A DNA stretch of 64,000 nt, from NCBI GenBank assembly GCA_037893245.1, contig JBAIAA010000702.1, forward strand, positions 310,001 to 374,000. The letters are read 5' to 3'. The notes beneath the pieces are model-generated. The model made no database searches and was not told the DNA's origin. It was given only the letters and a program-made list of their open reading frames with translations. The translations under genes and the position numbers were made by a program. Origin of the DNA: Crossaster papposus (lineage: Eukaryota; Echinodermata; Asteroidea; Velatida; Solasteridae). How positions within the stretch are numbered: position 1 is the stretch's first letter; every line of letters begins with the position of its first letter. Shown in pieces: positions 46,413 through 58,871 of this stretch.

Positions 46413-47513
46413 ATGAGGGGCCAATGCCTGGAGCGCGGATGCATCCACGAGGGGCCAGTGCCTGGAGCGCGGATGCACCCACGAGGGGCCCGTGCCTGGA
46501 GCGCGGATGCCTCCACAAGGTGCAAGTGCCTGGAGCGCGGATGCATCCACGAGGGGCCAGTGCCTGGAGCGCGGATGCATCCACGAGGGGCCAGTGCCTG
46601 GAGCGCGAATGCATCCACGAGGGGCCAGTGCCTGGAGCGCGGATGCATCCACGAGGTGCCAGTGCCTAGAGCGCGGATGCATCCACGAGGGGCCAGTGCC
46701 TGGAGCGCGGATGCACCCACGAGGGGCCCGTGCCTGGAGCGCGGATGCCTCCACAAGGTGCAAGTGCCTGGAGCGCGGATGCATCCACGAGGGGCCAGTG
46801 CCTGGAGCGCGGATGCATCCACGAGGGGCCAGTGCCTGGAGCGCGGATGCATCCACGAGGGGCCAGTGCCTGGAGCGCGGATGCCTCCACGAGGTGCCTG
46901 GAGCGCGGATGCATCCACGAGGTGCCAGTGCCTGGAGCAGGGGATGCATCCACGAGGTGCCAGTGCCTGGAGCGCGGATGCATCCACGAGGGGCCAGTGC
47001 CTGGAGCGCGGATGCCTCCCCGAGGTGCCTAGAGCGCGGATGCATCCACGAGGTGCCAGTGCCTGGAGCAGGGGATGCATCCACGAGGTGCCAGTGCCTG
47101 GAGCGCGGATGCGTTCACGAGGTGCCAATGCCTAGAGCGCGGATGCATCCACGATGAGCCAATGCCTGGAGCGGGGATGCATCCATGAGGTGCCTAGAGC
47201 GCGGATGCATCCACGAGGGGCCAGTGCCTGGAGCGCGGATGCATCCACGAGGGGCCAGTGCCTGGAGCGCGGATGCCTCCACGAGGTGCCTAGAGCGCGG
47301 ATGCATCCACGAGGTGCCAGTGCCTGGAGCGCGGATGCATTCACGAGGTGCCAGTGCCTGGAGCGCGGATGCGTTCACGAGGTGCCAATGCCTAGAGCGC
47401 GGATGCATCCACGATGAGCCAATGCCTGGAGCGCGGATGCATCCATGAGGTGCCTAGAGCGCGGATGCATCCACGAGGTGCCAGTGCCTAGAGCGCAGAT
47501 GCATCCACGAGGA
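46413..47513. repeat. 34-bp minisatellite, about 33 copies
   Basis: The unit is GCCTGGAGCGCGGATGCATC followed by CACGAGGGGCCAGT; variants are 28 bp (missing CCAGTG) or carry GTGCCA. A higher-order segment around GCGTTCACGAGGTGCCAATG appears twice (47105-47190, 47365-47450). Because 34 is not a multiple of 3, all frames on both strands cycle through the same peptide words; none is a gene. GC is far above the flanks. It abuts a LINE RT fragment. Confidence 0.95.
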
Positions 47514-47860
47514 TGAGAACATGATGTTGATAATTCAGTTGATCGTTTTTGTCTGAAACCAAATTGTGACTCAAAAGGAATATCATTCTTATTAATAAAA
47601 TATATTAATCTAATGTATATTATCCTTTCAAATAATTTGGAGAATGTCGACATAACCGATATTGGTCTATAATTAGTAATGCCATGCCTACAACCTTTTT
47701 TGTAAATTAGTATAACTTGGGCAGTTTTTAATCCATCGGGAAATACTCCTGGTGTTAAACATTTGTTGAAATTAATTGCTAAAAGGTTTCGCTAACAAAT
47801 TTGTCACTCATTGCTTCTCTCCACCCAAGAGTAAATGAGTACCTGTGAGGGCAGAGATGG
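47514..47860 (-). pseudogene. LINE reverse transcriptase fragment
   Basis: The minus frame reads GVFPDGLKTAQVILIYKKG, NYRPISVMSTFSKLFERII and DIPFESQFGFRQKRSTEL: RT fingers, blocks 1-2, of a non-LTR element. The frame stops where the minisatellite begins. It is distinct in sequence from the LINE at 50.7-55 kb. Confidence 0.85.
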
Positions 47861-48647
47861 TTATTGTGGTTGATTTAGCTGATTTGCGCTGAAATGGCAG
47901 CAACGAGCTGTATACTCCCCATGGAGCTGAGATGGTATTTGGAATATGATTCATGGGCCCAATGACCGGGGTAATAATGTGAAGTGATTTGAGACCATTG
48001 GTGATAAAGCGTTATACAGGGTGGTCCAAAAACAAAACAGAACCGCCTATTTTCAGCACCCTCTTCAGAAAATCTTCCCAGAAAAAAAATGATACCAAGA
48101 TCACCAGATTCGGTCTAGTAGTTTTTATTCCAGGGACCTTTTTCTAGAAAGTCAGTGGTCAATTTGACAGGCTTTTTCATATCCATCGCACTTCTGTTGA
48201 TCAACTGTTCAACTGACTCCCGACTATGTTCCAGAAAAAGGCCACTAGAATGAAAACGGAAACCGAATCGTGTGATGTTGGCATCATTTTGTCTACCAAG
48301 GTTTCTCGTCTATTCCGGTTGTTTGGACCCCCTGTATAAGCACCGCACATTGTTAGTCTCTACTCAATTCGCCAAGAACAAGTTCGACCATCGACCAATG
48401 GTTGACTAGTGGTTGGTTTGTGACTTACCTAGCGCATGCGCTATGAAGTTGCAGTGTGAACGACTCTATAGTCAAACTTGTGTGGCGCCGAAAACATCGT
48501 ACTTACACCGACAAAACAATATTTCAACATGATATTTGTGTTTATTTACACCGTAAAAATTATTGCGTAGTTTAGGACAACTTTTTAATTTGTATGTAGT
48601 TTAATTGTTTACACCCTCAATTGAGCATGCTGAACCTTTTGGTTATA

Positions 48648-48854
48648 CACGCTTAAGACTAAAGTGTTGAATCAACCTTATAAGTGTGCGGTCAGTGACT
48701 ACTTTTTAAAAGGTTGGATTTCAACAATAAAACTGTTGAATTCAACACTCAATGTGTTGAATTCAACAGTTTTATGGTTGAAATCCCACCTTTTAAAGAG
48801 TAGTCACTGACCGCCCCATTATAAGGTTGATTCAACACTTTAGTTTTAAGCGTG
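48648..48854. mobile_element. TA-flanked palindromic MITE
   Basis: CACGCTTAAGACTAAAGTG arms with TA on both sides (48646-48647, 48855-48856). Nearly the whole 207 bp folds, with centre TTGAATTCAACACTCAATG. A TA target suggests Tc1/mariner-type mobilisation. Confidence 0.8.
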
Positions 48855-49275
48855 TAGGAATGTTTTTTATTCCTCCTCAGCATTGCCTTCTCCGCTTCTT
48901 GATAGTTGTATATCTTGTTCTTAATTTAACTTTTTGTAATTTGTATATTTTTATATGTCATCCTTATTTAACTAATGAAGTGGAGTAAAATAAATAATAA
49001 TAACAATAATAATAACTTACATAACGGCTGTTCATATCGTACAATGTTGACAAAAGTGACAGAATAACACATTAACGTGGACAAAGCATATGCCAGTTTG
49101 CACGGCGACGTTTCGTTGTCTGCCCTTTTTTGCCGATAGTTGGTCCCCGCTGCAATATGCCATGGAAATGTTGATATTGATAACCAGCGCGACCAACCGT
49201 GGTAGGTTGGGGACTGTACTCGACTGTACTCAGCTATTGTCAAACTAGACAAATGCGATTGATTGATCTTGTACG

Positions 49276-49690
49276 TCGCGTATTCTTTTCACGCAGTGCG
49301 CCCGCTAACGACACGATTACAGACCAGCTCCCTTGCTCACGCATACGTCTTTGCAAATTGCTTCTAGCGGTTGAACTTTTTCATTATTTCTCTGCAGGTT
49401 CTCCTAGGGAGCCAATCAGCGATCGCAGAACAGTGTGATAATCAGCCAGTACTACGCGCACGCACGAAATTCCTTTGTGAAGCAAAGTAGTTGAATGGTA
49501 GTTGAATGGTAGTTGACTGCGTGAAGATGCTATGCCTATATTTGAATGTACAATGTAGGTCGAATTTGCATGAAAAGGTCGCGTCCCATTTAAGCAATTT
49601 GCAAAGACCACTGCGTGATCGAGAGAGCTGATGGGAATATAAATCGTGTCGTTAGCGGGCGCACTGAGGAATGCAGGGGGCTTTGGCAAA
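49276..49690. mobile_element. Foldback repeat, intact copy of the 23031-23935 family
   Basis: AGTGCGCCCGCTAACGACAC near 49297 and its complement near 49650 form long inverted ends. Inner GGTAGTTGAATGGTAGTTGA is a short tandem duplication. Matches to 23031-23170 and 23835-23935 show the family. Confidence 0.7.
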
Positions 49691-50600
49691 GACTTAACCT
49701 CCGCCCAAATTCACATTCACTGGAAGTGAATTTGCATTTTAACGACCTTATCTAATGAAGTAGCCTATCCTTTGTGACAAAAGTTCCTTTTTTTTTCTTT
49801 TCTTTTTTAAATCGTTAGAGTTGCGTTGTATAATTTTGTTTTAGTACCTGGCATGTAATTACAATTACAATGATTTTTTTCTTCAGATTACTTATAACTT
49901 GTAACATTTGATATGTCTACATGTACTACACAAGTTTTGAATAAAAGTGCTTTGCAACCCTAACTCCTGAGCGTGTGGGAAAATTCATAAATAGTGTCAT
50001 CTATAGTCAAATTGGTAAACAAATATAGGTTCAATTAAATGATAAAGGCATGAAATTTTGCACACAGTCAAAATAGATCATTAGAAAGATATTTGGCTAT
50101 AGGGCCATAGCAAGTTTGACCTTTGATAGGTAGGATAATTAAAGGGATCTTATACGTTTGGTAATTGGAACCCATTGCTTGTTTCAATCCTATATAGTTA
50201 TAGATATATACATGTACCATAAAACTAACCTGTAAACATTTCATTTCAAAAGGTGGTAGCGATTTTGAGATATTGCCGAAAATCTGGAGCTGTTATGTCC
50301 ACGCAGGAAAAATAATCTGCATTGGAATACACAGTCTGAGAAACGTCACTGCAGTAACGCTTCTCAGATCCAAATTTGTGGGGATAAAAAGTTATATCCT
50401 TTTCCATAACCGCAGTACTTCGAAGTGAAAAGTTTCTTAAAATGCATTATACTATCCAAAGCTGCTGTACTTCTTACCAAGTAAATTTGTATTGCCATTA
50501 ATTTTTGGAGTAATTACCAAACCGATACGATCTCTTTAACATAAACTGTGACGAGGACGTGTTCCGTTATAGCTCCGACAGAGGTCACATTTTACCGTCT
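49691..50600. other. No recognised feature
   Basis: AT-rich sequence between the foldback repeat and the LINE; possibly includes the LINE 5' UTR at its end, which cannot be bounded here. Confidence 0.4.
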
Positions 50601-50729
50601 AAAATTGCTGATAGATCTAGTCAAGGCAAGTTATATTATTGAGCAACAGTGCTAATCAATCTTGCAACATATTAGAACCTTTCCAATTTATTTTGGTGAA
50701 GATTTTGGAGTCTTCTTGTCTTCGTGGCT

Positions 50730-51528
50730 ATGCCTCCGAAACGCGGACATGCCTCAACTACATCGAGTACGGCCACCGTGGCTGGCCCCGTGGTCGAACC
50801 GACATCTCCCGACCCCACAGTTCTTACTGCTGCTGTTTCTGAGGCTTTGAGGTCAAAAGCACTTCTTGATGTTTTGATTCCTGCTTTGACTGAAGCTATT
50901 GCCGATATCATTAGTAATGACATCCACAAGGCCCTTGAGCTAGAGCTACAGTCTAGAGATAAACGAATTGGTCAACTAGAACAAGATTTCCGCCATTTGT
51001 CAGACATGGTCGACACCCACGAGCAGTATTCGAGGCGCAATTGTCTTATTGTGCATGGCACTTCCAGAATCTATACAGCCAGAGAATAGTGACAATGTAA
51101 TCATTGAGGCGACCAAGCAACACCTTGGAATGACGATCAGCCCTGAACCCATCGACCGCTCGCATAGGATTGGAACGCGCCTTGACAGAACTGATCAACC
51201 CCGAGCTAGGCCGTTGATAATCAAATTCATTGACTACAACACCCGTGCCGAATTATATCGTCAAAGATCTAAGTTCCAAGGCTCAAACATATACGTTCAC
51301 GAAAGTCTAACCAAGGAACGTCAAAGCTGGCTCAGGACCGCTAAGACTCATCCCAAAACAAGTAAAGTCTGGTCACAAGATGGAAGGATTGAAGTTCGAC
51401 GGAAAGACGGTTCCCGAACCATCGTAGGATATAAAGAAGATCTCCAGAAACTTTCCAATAAAATAGTCACGCAAGTGTATGTAAAATGTATCTGTATTTT
51501 CATAACCCAATATGGCCTTAATATATAA
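50730..51528 (+). pseudogene. LINE ORF1 with a frameshift
   Basis: MPPKRGHASTTSSTATVAG starts a chain with a coiled-coil-like stretch (LELELQSRDKRIGQLEQDF) and the RRM-type start YSRRNCLIVHG. A frameshift near 51060 moves the rest (EPIDRSHRIGTRL, ARPLIIKFIDYNTRAELY, NIYVHESLTKERQSWL) to another frame. This is the L1-ORF1p-like RNA-binding chaperone seen in several LINE clades. Confidence 0.85.
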
Positions 51529-51755
51529 CTCTCTGTTTGGACGCTATTTCGGACTCATAATTTGTTTTCTATCTATAATCGTCTACCTCGTCTCCCTTTT
51601 TTTTGGGGGGGAGATTTTGTGTAATTTGTCTATGTCTTGTGTGTGTGTAGTATCCTTGTTCTGTTTGTCTTGTACATGTTATGAGGCAGTAATTGACAAT
51701 TGCCTATACTGGTTATTGTATGTAACATGTATCCGGTACCGTGTGAATTGTAACT

Positions 51756-52467
51756 ATGGATGTTAGTAAACTTCAATCTGTGATCGATCCAAACAATACG
51801 AATTCTAGTCAAAATTCCTGTAATTATTTTACAGGAGCTGACATGAATACGTCATTTGATTTGAATAACCCTTCTCAGTTTTCTTTTTTTCATATGAATA
51901 TTAGGAGTCTTCCAAAACATTACGACCAATTTATCACTTACCTATACTCCCTTCAGTCTAATTTTTCTGTTGTCGGTCTATCTGAAACCTGGCTAAAACA
52001 GCAGGAATCGCCTTTTAGTATGTATTCTATTCCTGGTTATCAGCTAGAGACCACCAGCAAGGAGGATAGAGTGGGGGGAGGGGTGGCATTGTACATCTCC
52101 ACAAATCTTCAGTATGTTGTTTGTCAAGACATGTCATATTGTACTGACACATTCGAATCTATTTTTATTGAAATAAATAACGCTAACAGTAAGAATTTAA
52201 TTATAGGTGTTGTTTATAAGTCACCATCGGTCGCCTTTGATGACTTTATGTTGACATTCCAGAATGTTCAAAATCGTATCACATTTGAGAACAAATCATG
52301 TCTCATTTCTGGGGATTTCAATATTAATCTTCTCGACAATGATTTTAATAGTCAATCCCAGGAATTTTTTGACACAATTATTGGCCAACTCTTGTCTACC
52401 TTTGATTAATAAACCTACTAGAATTACTAGCACTTCGGCCACGCTTATTGACAATATTTTTATTAAC

Positions 52468-52506
<39 letters not shown>

Positions 52507-54748
52507 AAATTCTGGTATTTTAATTTTTGATATTTCTGATCATTTCCCTATTTTTAACTCCTTTCCTGTTACCCCCTCCACGTACAATCAAAATCCACAT
52601 TCTTTTCGAAAACAATCCATTGATAATTTGCGTCATTTTCGAAATGATCTGAATTCTGCAGACTGGTCTGCGGTATTTTGTGATGATACCAACGAATCTT
52701 TGAATAATTTTTTGAATACGTTTATAAATTTATACGATAAAAATATTCCCCTTGTGAAAGTGAAGGGTCATGACAGGAAATCCCAACCTAGGTCGCCGTG
52801 GGTAACTTCCGCTATTCTTAAGTCTATTAACCATAAAAACAAGCTGTATCATAAATCTCTTTGTTCTCCTTCTGAGTTTAATCGTTCAAATTTTGTGAAG
52901 TACAGAAATTCTCTTACAACTATTTTGCGTTCTGCCAAACGGTTATATTACTCCCAGCAATTTGACAAGGAAAAGAATAATCTTAAGAACACCTGGAAGA
53001 TTATTAATAGCGTCTTAAATAATAATTCTGTTTCTCAAATCACAAGTATTCATGTCAACAACCAGAGCGTTGTCAACCCTAATCTTATTGCCGAGAATTT
53101 TAACAATTTTTGTGTTAACATTGGACCTAAATTGGCCAGCGAGATTCCCACTTGCCATTCAAATTTTCAGGAGTTTTTACAGGATTCTAATCCTTCCTCT
53201 ATTTGTTTCACTCCACTTACCGAACAGGAAGTGTTTACCATTGTATATAATTGACCTAATAAGAAAAGTTCCGGGCATGATTCCATTAATTGCCCTCTTA
53301 TAAAGCAGGTGTTTTATGCTATTGCTAAGCCCTTGACTTTCATTATAAACTTATCTTCATCAACTGGCATTGTACCCAACTCAATGACAATTGCTAGGGT
53401 TACACCCATCTTTAAAAAAGGTGACCGTCAATTAGTTAATAATTATCGTCCTATATCTATCCTTAATTCGTTTTCAAAAATACTTGAGCGTGCGGTTTAC
53501 ATTCGTTTATCTAATTTTTTGGAAAAACATAATATTTTCTCCGATTCTCAGTTTGGTTTTAGAGAGAACCACTCTACCACACATGCCAATTTACAGTTAA
53601 TTAATAAAGTTATTGCTGGTCGTGAACTATCCTTGCATACAATGGGCGTTTTTCTGGACCTCTCCAAGGCATTTGATACCTTAGACCATTCCATTCTTTT
53701 GGCCAAACTTTCCTATTATGGTATTAGGGGTATTGCCTTGGAGTGGTTCAGGGATTACCTATCCAATAGGCATCAGTATGTTTGTATCAATGGTAACAAA
53801 TCTTCGCTTAAGTTGTTGTCTTGCGGTGTACCTCAAGGTTCTCTTTTGGGTCCCCTTCTTTTTTCTATTTATATTAATGATTTTCCGACCTCTTCAACCA
53901 ACATTTCCTTTATTATGTTTGCTGATGATTCTAATTTATTTTATTCTCATAGTAATGTTGACATACTTTTTGACACTGTGAATTCTGAACTTTGTCACAT
54001 TTCCAATTGGATTAAAGCTAATAAATTATCGCTTAATATTAACAAAACATTCTTTATGCTGTTTAGTGGTTCAACGATTAATAATCCTTGTGATATTATA
54101 TTTGACAATGAGCCCCTTAAACGTATTGATTGTACTAAATTCCTTGGTTTATTCATTGATGAAGAACTTAACTGGAGCAATCATATAAATTATTTATGCA
54201 AATTGATTTCTAGAAATATTGGCATTATTAATAAATTTAAGCATTTCTTTCCTTCAAATGTATTGTATAACATTTATAATGCTCTAGTACTACCGCATAT
54301 ATCTTACGGTATTCTTGCATGGGGAAAATCGAGTGCATATTTATTGAACAGAATTTTTGTTTTACAAAAGAAGGCTCTTAGAATTATCAATGCAGTTCAT
54401 TTTCAAAGTCCTTCTGACCCGTTGTTTTATAATCACAACACTCTCAAGGTTAGTGATATATATTTGTTGCAGCTTGGTGCATTTATGCATCAATTCAAGG
54501 CTAAAACATTACCAAAATCTTTTCAGAATATGTTTACTTTAAATACCCAAATTCATTCGTACCATACCAGATCTGCCAGAGATGTTCATATTCCCCGTGT
54601 ACGTCTTTCTAAATCCATGAATGATGTGTCATTTCAGGGTCCTAAATTCTGGAACTCTCTGAGTGATAATCTCAAAACAGTCAATAGTGTCCAAGCTTTA
54701 AAAAAGAAACTTAAATCATGGCTTCTGGAAAAATATTGTCAAGATTGA
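51756..54748 (+). pseudogene. LINE ORF2: endonuclease and reverse transcriptase, broken
   Basis: The AP-endonuclease part shows FFHMNIRSLPKHYDQF, VVGLSETWL and LISGDFNINLL. A frameshift near 52376 and a C35 run (52469-52503) interrupt it. The linker and RT follow, with one TGA at 53252-53254 (TIVYN*PNKKSSGHDSIN). RT motifs are NYRPISILNSFSKILERAV, GVFLDLSKAFDTLDHSILL, SCGVPQGSLLGPLLFSIYI and the catalytic FADDSNLFYSH; the C-terminus ends WLLEKYCQD. The RT open frame is 479 codons. In a healthy copy this enzyme nicks DNA and primes reverse transcription at the target. Confidence 0.9.
52469..52503. repeat. C35 homopolymer inside the LINE endonuclease region
   Basis: The run separates DNIFINS from SGILIFDISDHFP, two segments that are close together in related endonucleases, so the tract is an insertion or expansion in the element. 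Confidence 0.9.
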
Positions 54749-55085
54749 TTAATGCCAGTTGTATTTACTTGTTTTGTAATTCTTTGTAATTGACACTCTT
54801 GATTAATTGTTAACCTCCTCATGTTGTTTTGTCGTGTTTGTCCTACATGTATGTCCTTAGATGTGTATAGTAACTTAATTAACTCATTGTGTACGTTTAT
54901 TAATGTCATACTTGAACATTTATAATTTAAAGGTCATTAAGTACACATAAGGGGATCTCCGGTTTACAAGCTTTGCTTTTTGGAGACCTCCTCCACTTAT
55001 AGTTGTTGTAACTAGCTTGTCAACTCCCAATTCGTATGAATTGAATAAGTGGAAATAAATGAACTGAACTGAACTGAACTGAAAT

Positions 55086-56989
55086 TTTTTTACAAGTTAT
55101 GGCTGTTTAAATTTAGCATTTATCAACATGTCGCAAAAGTAAAATGTTGAGAAAAAGGCCTTTGAAGTTTCGAGTTTTGTACATGTGATATGAACAAATG
55201 CCAATTATATATAGTTTTAGTAGGCATACTAAGGATTACAAATATCAACAAATCTTATCAAATTATTCATTTATTATTTTGCAGTTTTCTCCACTATGCC
55301 CTGTGCCCAGTTCCGTCACATATTGCCAGAACCCCTCACAAATATACTTTACAAATTAGGTTTGTTTTGTTTTTCTTGCGTATAATTTTAGCAACCCCAA
55401 CATTTTTTGGAGATAGGTTTTTTTTTCCTAATCTTATTCAATAGATCCGGGTTAATTTTTGGCATCTCTCAAAGAATTTACTAGAGTTCCAGGAAGAGTT
55501 TCGTTTAGTCCAGGTTTTTTCTTCCAGCTACGATTGCCTTTGAATTTCACCATGTTTATAACCAATACAAATAGCACTCCAAACTTAAATAAAAAAATTA
55601 AAAAAATTGAAAAAAAAGGAAAATAATATAAAAAGATTGTTGAGGTTTTACATGGGTTTAGTCATACGCACCGACATTATTTTAGCAAGAAAACAAAACA
55701 AATGTGACCTGCTCCCACGAAAACGGCGTAAAGTCGCGCCATGCTATATTGAGTTATGATTGAAAATAGCCGATTTGACAGTGGGGAATCGTTTTGGAGG
55801 TTTTGGCATGATACAATTCCCACATATGTTTTCTTTCAAACTAGTACCAAGTATTTGTTTGCAAAAGATTAGCAGAAAAATCTAAATTTGATTTTACTGT
55901 GCATACCCAAGAAGTAAAATATAGTGTTTTCTCAGTAACTTATTTCTTAATTTGATGTAATAACCGCTAGTTTTGCTCAATATTAGATTTTTGTTTTAAA
56001 TACCCTACCCAATAAATTATATATCATTTTAAAGCTAAGAATTCAAGGAATCTGGAAATACCAATATCTCAAAATGTCAACTTTACTCTGATTTCGTGGG
56101 CGCAGGTCACAAATTTGACCAACAGGCTAAAATGAAGAATGTCTCTCAAAACCTTGGTTCGAGTAAACGCCACCTGAAGTTGGCCAAACGTGAATAATCT
56201 TTTACAAAATTGAATCCGATTTTTCTGTATTTTTGAGTTGCCAAAGTATTCAAGATTCAAACTGTGTATTTTTTTGGGTGGAAAAATCCTCAAATGTGCC
56301 CCCCCCCCCCCGGTTTTGCTGTTGTTCCTCTCAAAGAACTCAACAGAGTGGAAAAGAAAAGAAAATAAGTTTTATTTAATATTTCTCTTTCAGTCTTCCG
56401 CGTCTTTTGTGTTCTCCCGGATTTCACAGTTTTGAGTCATAAAATGACTTTCCGCATAAAAGCACTCTGGAGTTTAAAAAAAACAGACACTGGGATTAAA
56501 AATACATAAGAGAAGTATTTGTGGGTTGTCCATGGACCCATTGCAACTTGAGTGTAAACACCGAGTTGGAATGTACTCTGGGGCCCTTTAAGCATCTTCC
56601 AAGAAAATTTACTTTTCTCCAAACAACGCAGAAATTCATCTGATTGCAAGAAGAGCATCAACCATTAGGGGTCCCTTCAAACACCCAAAATTGTCAAGAT
56701 TTGTGTCGAAAGTTTAACTGAGCTGTCCGAAGTTTTATACAGTCATTGCATGATGCCGAGAAAAGCACGAAAAACAGCGTTTGTTTTCAACAAGCGTCGA
56801 GCAGTTATTCGTATCTTATGTTGGCAATCGTTGGAAATACCCGACTATTTTTAAACACAGACCGGAATTTATGAAATTTTAGTTAGTCCCCATTGTATAT
56901 GCAATTCAGTTATACCTCAGTGAATGGGTGCCAGCCAACTAGTCTTGTTCCCTTACCTGATAATTCCCCGATGTCTATAAATTACTCTG
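55086..56989. other. Intergenic repeats, no gene
   Basis: 56150-56270 is a diverged inverted copy of about 460-590. 56570-56620 (GGAATGTACTCTGGGGCCCT) is duplicated at 58530-58575. No coding feature was recognised. Confidence 0.45.
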
Positions 56990-57500
56990 TTTAGTTAGGA
57001 AGTCAAAGAACCAGACTAAAAAAAGAAAAACAGCATTAATGTTCTTTGGTTTTTTTATCAGCATCTATGAACACAAAACTTTAAAATCAGAACAGTGTCG
57101 CAATATTATAATATGTACGATTTTCGAAAATATCAGACCTTTTTTAAAGGAAGTTACATCATTTGCTTTTGCTGTAAATTTCGAAAATTAATTTTGTATA
57201 GTAATTATTGTGTAAATATGTTGAAAGTTTTGTGTTCATATCATAGAAGCTAGAAATAGTGTTTTTCTTGCAGTCTGGTTCCTTGCCTTAATTAACCTTC
57301 AGACCAATTCAATAAATTGGGGCAGTGTTTGAAAATAGTCAGGTTTTTACAACAATTGACGTCAAGCAAAATTGATACAAAATTCTACTTTTCTTAAAAA
57401 CCACAGCACACCAGGTGCTGTGATTTCACAGGATGCTTGAGACTGTTATTCACGTACAGTCAAGTAAGGTTTTCATAATAATTCAGTACCGGTAATTTAG
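56990..57500. mobile_element. Palindromic repeat, family of 6930-7300
   Basis: CAGACTAAAAAAAGAAAAAC...CTATGAACACAAAAC at the left and its inverted partner at 57220-57290. The right part to 57500 matches the reverse complement of 6930-7200 (GATGCTTGAGACTGTTATTC). Confidence 0.6.
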
Positions 57501-57845
57501 TTTTTTGATGTTTTCAAATGGTACATTCTACCTTCATAAAATGCAGGTTTTCCGGCGGGCATGACCCCTGACTCCCTAAAGAATCACTCAACTATCCCAA
57601 TCCTCCTTTGCTCGAAGCCGGATCTTCCTGTTCAGAAACGTTCCGTGGTATAGCAGCCCTATGGAGTTTGCCTTGGTTTATGCAGTTTGTTTAGGTTGTA
57701 ATTCGTGTATTTACATAAACTTGTATTTTGAGTTGGCTGTTAAAGAAAATATTGTTCGATATTTTATGATTGGCAAATGAGCCGTCGGCTGTTCATTCAC
57801 AGATCTGCATTCTATCACGTCCAAACTCCTTTGTAATGGGCTATC

Positions 57846-58203
57846 CGGGTCGCGATAATTTTTTTCTGCAGGTAGGTACATAGTGTACATTTATTTATCA
57901 GAACACAGATGGTGCTGACGTTTTCGATGATGTTAGAGTTGTCTGGGATCTGACTAGGGTTGGGGGTTAGGGTTAGGGTTAGGGTTAGGGTTAGGGTTAG
58001 GGTTAGGATTAGGGTTAGAATTAGGGTTAGGGTTAGGGTTAAGGGTTAGGGTTAGGGTTAGGGTTAAGGTTAGGGTTAGGGTTAGGGGTAAGGGTTGTCC
58101 CAGAAAACTCTACCATCATCGATGACGTCAACACCATATGTGTTCTGATTGGCTAATGTACCAACCTATATGCATAAACAATTATCGCATCCGGGTCTAT
58201 CCT
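57846..58203. mobile_element. Inverted-arm element with an interstitial TTAGGG core
   Basis: Arms of about 105 bp (left CGCGATAATT, GGTAGGTACAT, CAGAACACAGATGGTGCTGA, GTTAGAGTTGTCTGGGA; right the reverse complement with mismatches) flank about 135 bp of TTAGGG repeats with a few variants (57957-58098). The whole looks like a MITE whose core is telomeric repeat. Confidence 0.75.
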
Positions 58204-58329
58204 TTCAGACTCGATCGGTGTTTGTTTGCAAAAAGGCGACCTATTATTCCCTCTGCAAATATTTCCTTATAAAGTAGACTGCATTTGCTTACATCGAAAG
58301 AGAACAACTGTGACGACCAACGTTGCAAC

Positions 58330-58357
58330 ATGGAAAACTCTTGTGGAAAACAGCAAG
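58330..58357 (+). CDS. PDZ gene exon 1 (start)
   Basis: ATG reads MENSCGKQQ then a phase-1 donor GTAAAC at 58358. It is short and chosen because phase and junction codon fit exon 2; an upstream start cannot be excluded. Confidence 0.6.
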
Positions 58358-58818
58358 GTAAACGTTATCATTTTCTTTCAATTAAAAACAAACTTTAATT
58401 CGGATATTTAAACACCCAACATTATGAAAATTTCGATTATGTTTGAGAGAACAATTATATTTTTGACAGATGTTTAAATTTCCGACTCATTTTTCCTTAA
58501 ATACGACAAATCTTTACAGAATTTGAGTTGGAGTGTACTCTGAGGTCCTTTAGGCATCTTTCAAGAAAGTTTCAGCGAATTCAATTAAATTTGACAAAAC
58601 AAATTTGAGAAAAAAATGCAAAAGCCGGTTTTTTTGTCCATGTTTTTTTAAAACACCCAAAATTGTGAAGATTTGTGGCGAAAGTCGTAGATATTTTAGA
58701 GACAAATAATATTTGTGTCTGTTTTTATTGCAGGTTGCCAAGTAGGGTATGCTGAGTTGACAGAAAGGCAAGGGGCAGCAGAAGGCCTCACAGAGCCAAG
58801 TGTAAAATCGGTAAGTGC

Positions 58819-58871
<53 letters not shown>

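Larger units (their letters stand above)
50700..55085 (+). mobile_element. Jockey/CR1-group LINE, nearly full length
   Basis: Order: ORF1 (50730-51528), endonuclease (51756-52460), reverse transcriptase (52504-54748), 3' UTR and a terminal (GAACT)n tail at 55061-55085. No RNase H or poly(A); a short microsatellite tail is usual in CR1/L2-like clades. Only a few breaks are seen: one in ORF1, one in the endonuclease, a C35 tract and one TGA before RT. The 5' boundary is not defined. Confidence 0.88.

Noticed and set aside
46301..47448. Long open frames (up to 275 codons) over the GC-rich repeat on both strands
   Set aside because: They only translate the 34-bp minisatellite; every frame is open because the unit lacks stop words.
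57957..58098. True chromosome end
   Set aside because: Genes and unique sequence continue on both sides and the repeats are degenerate and internal.
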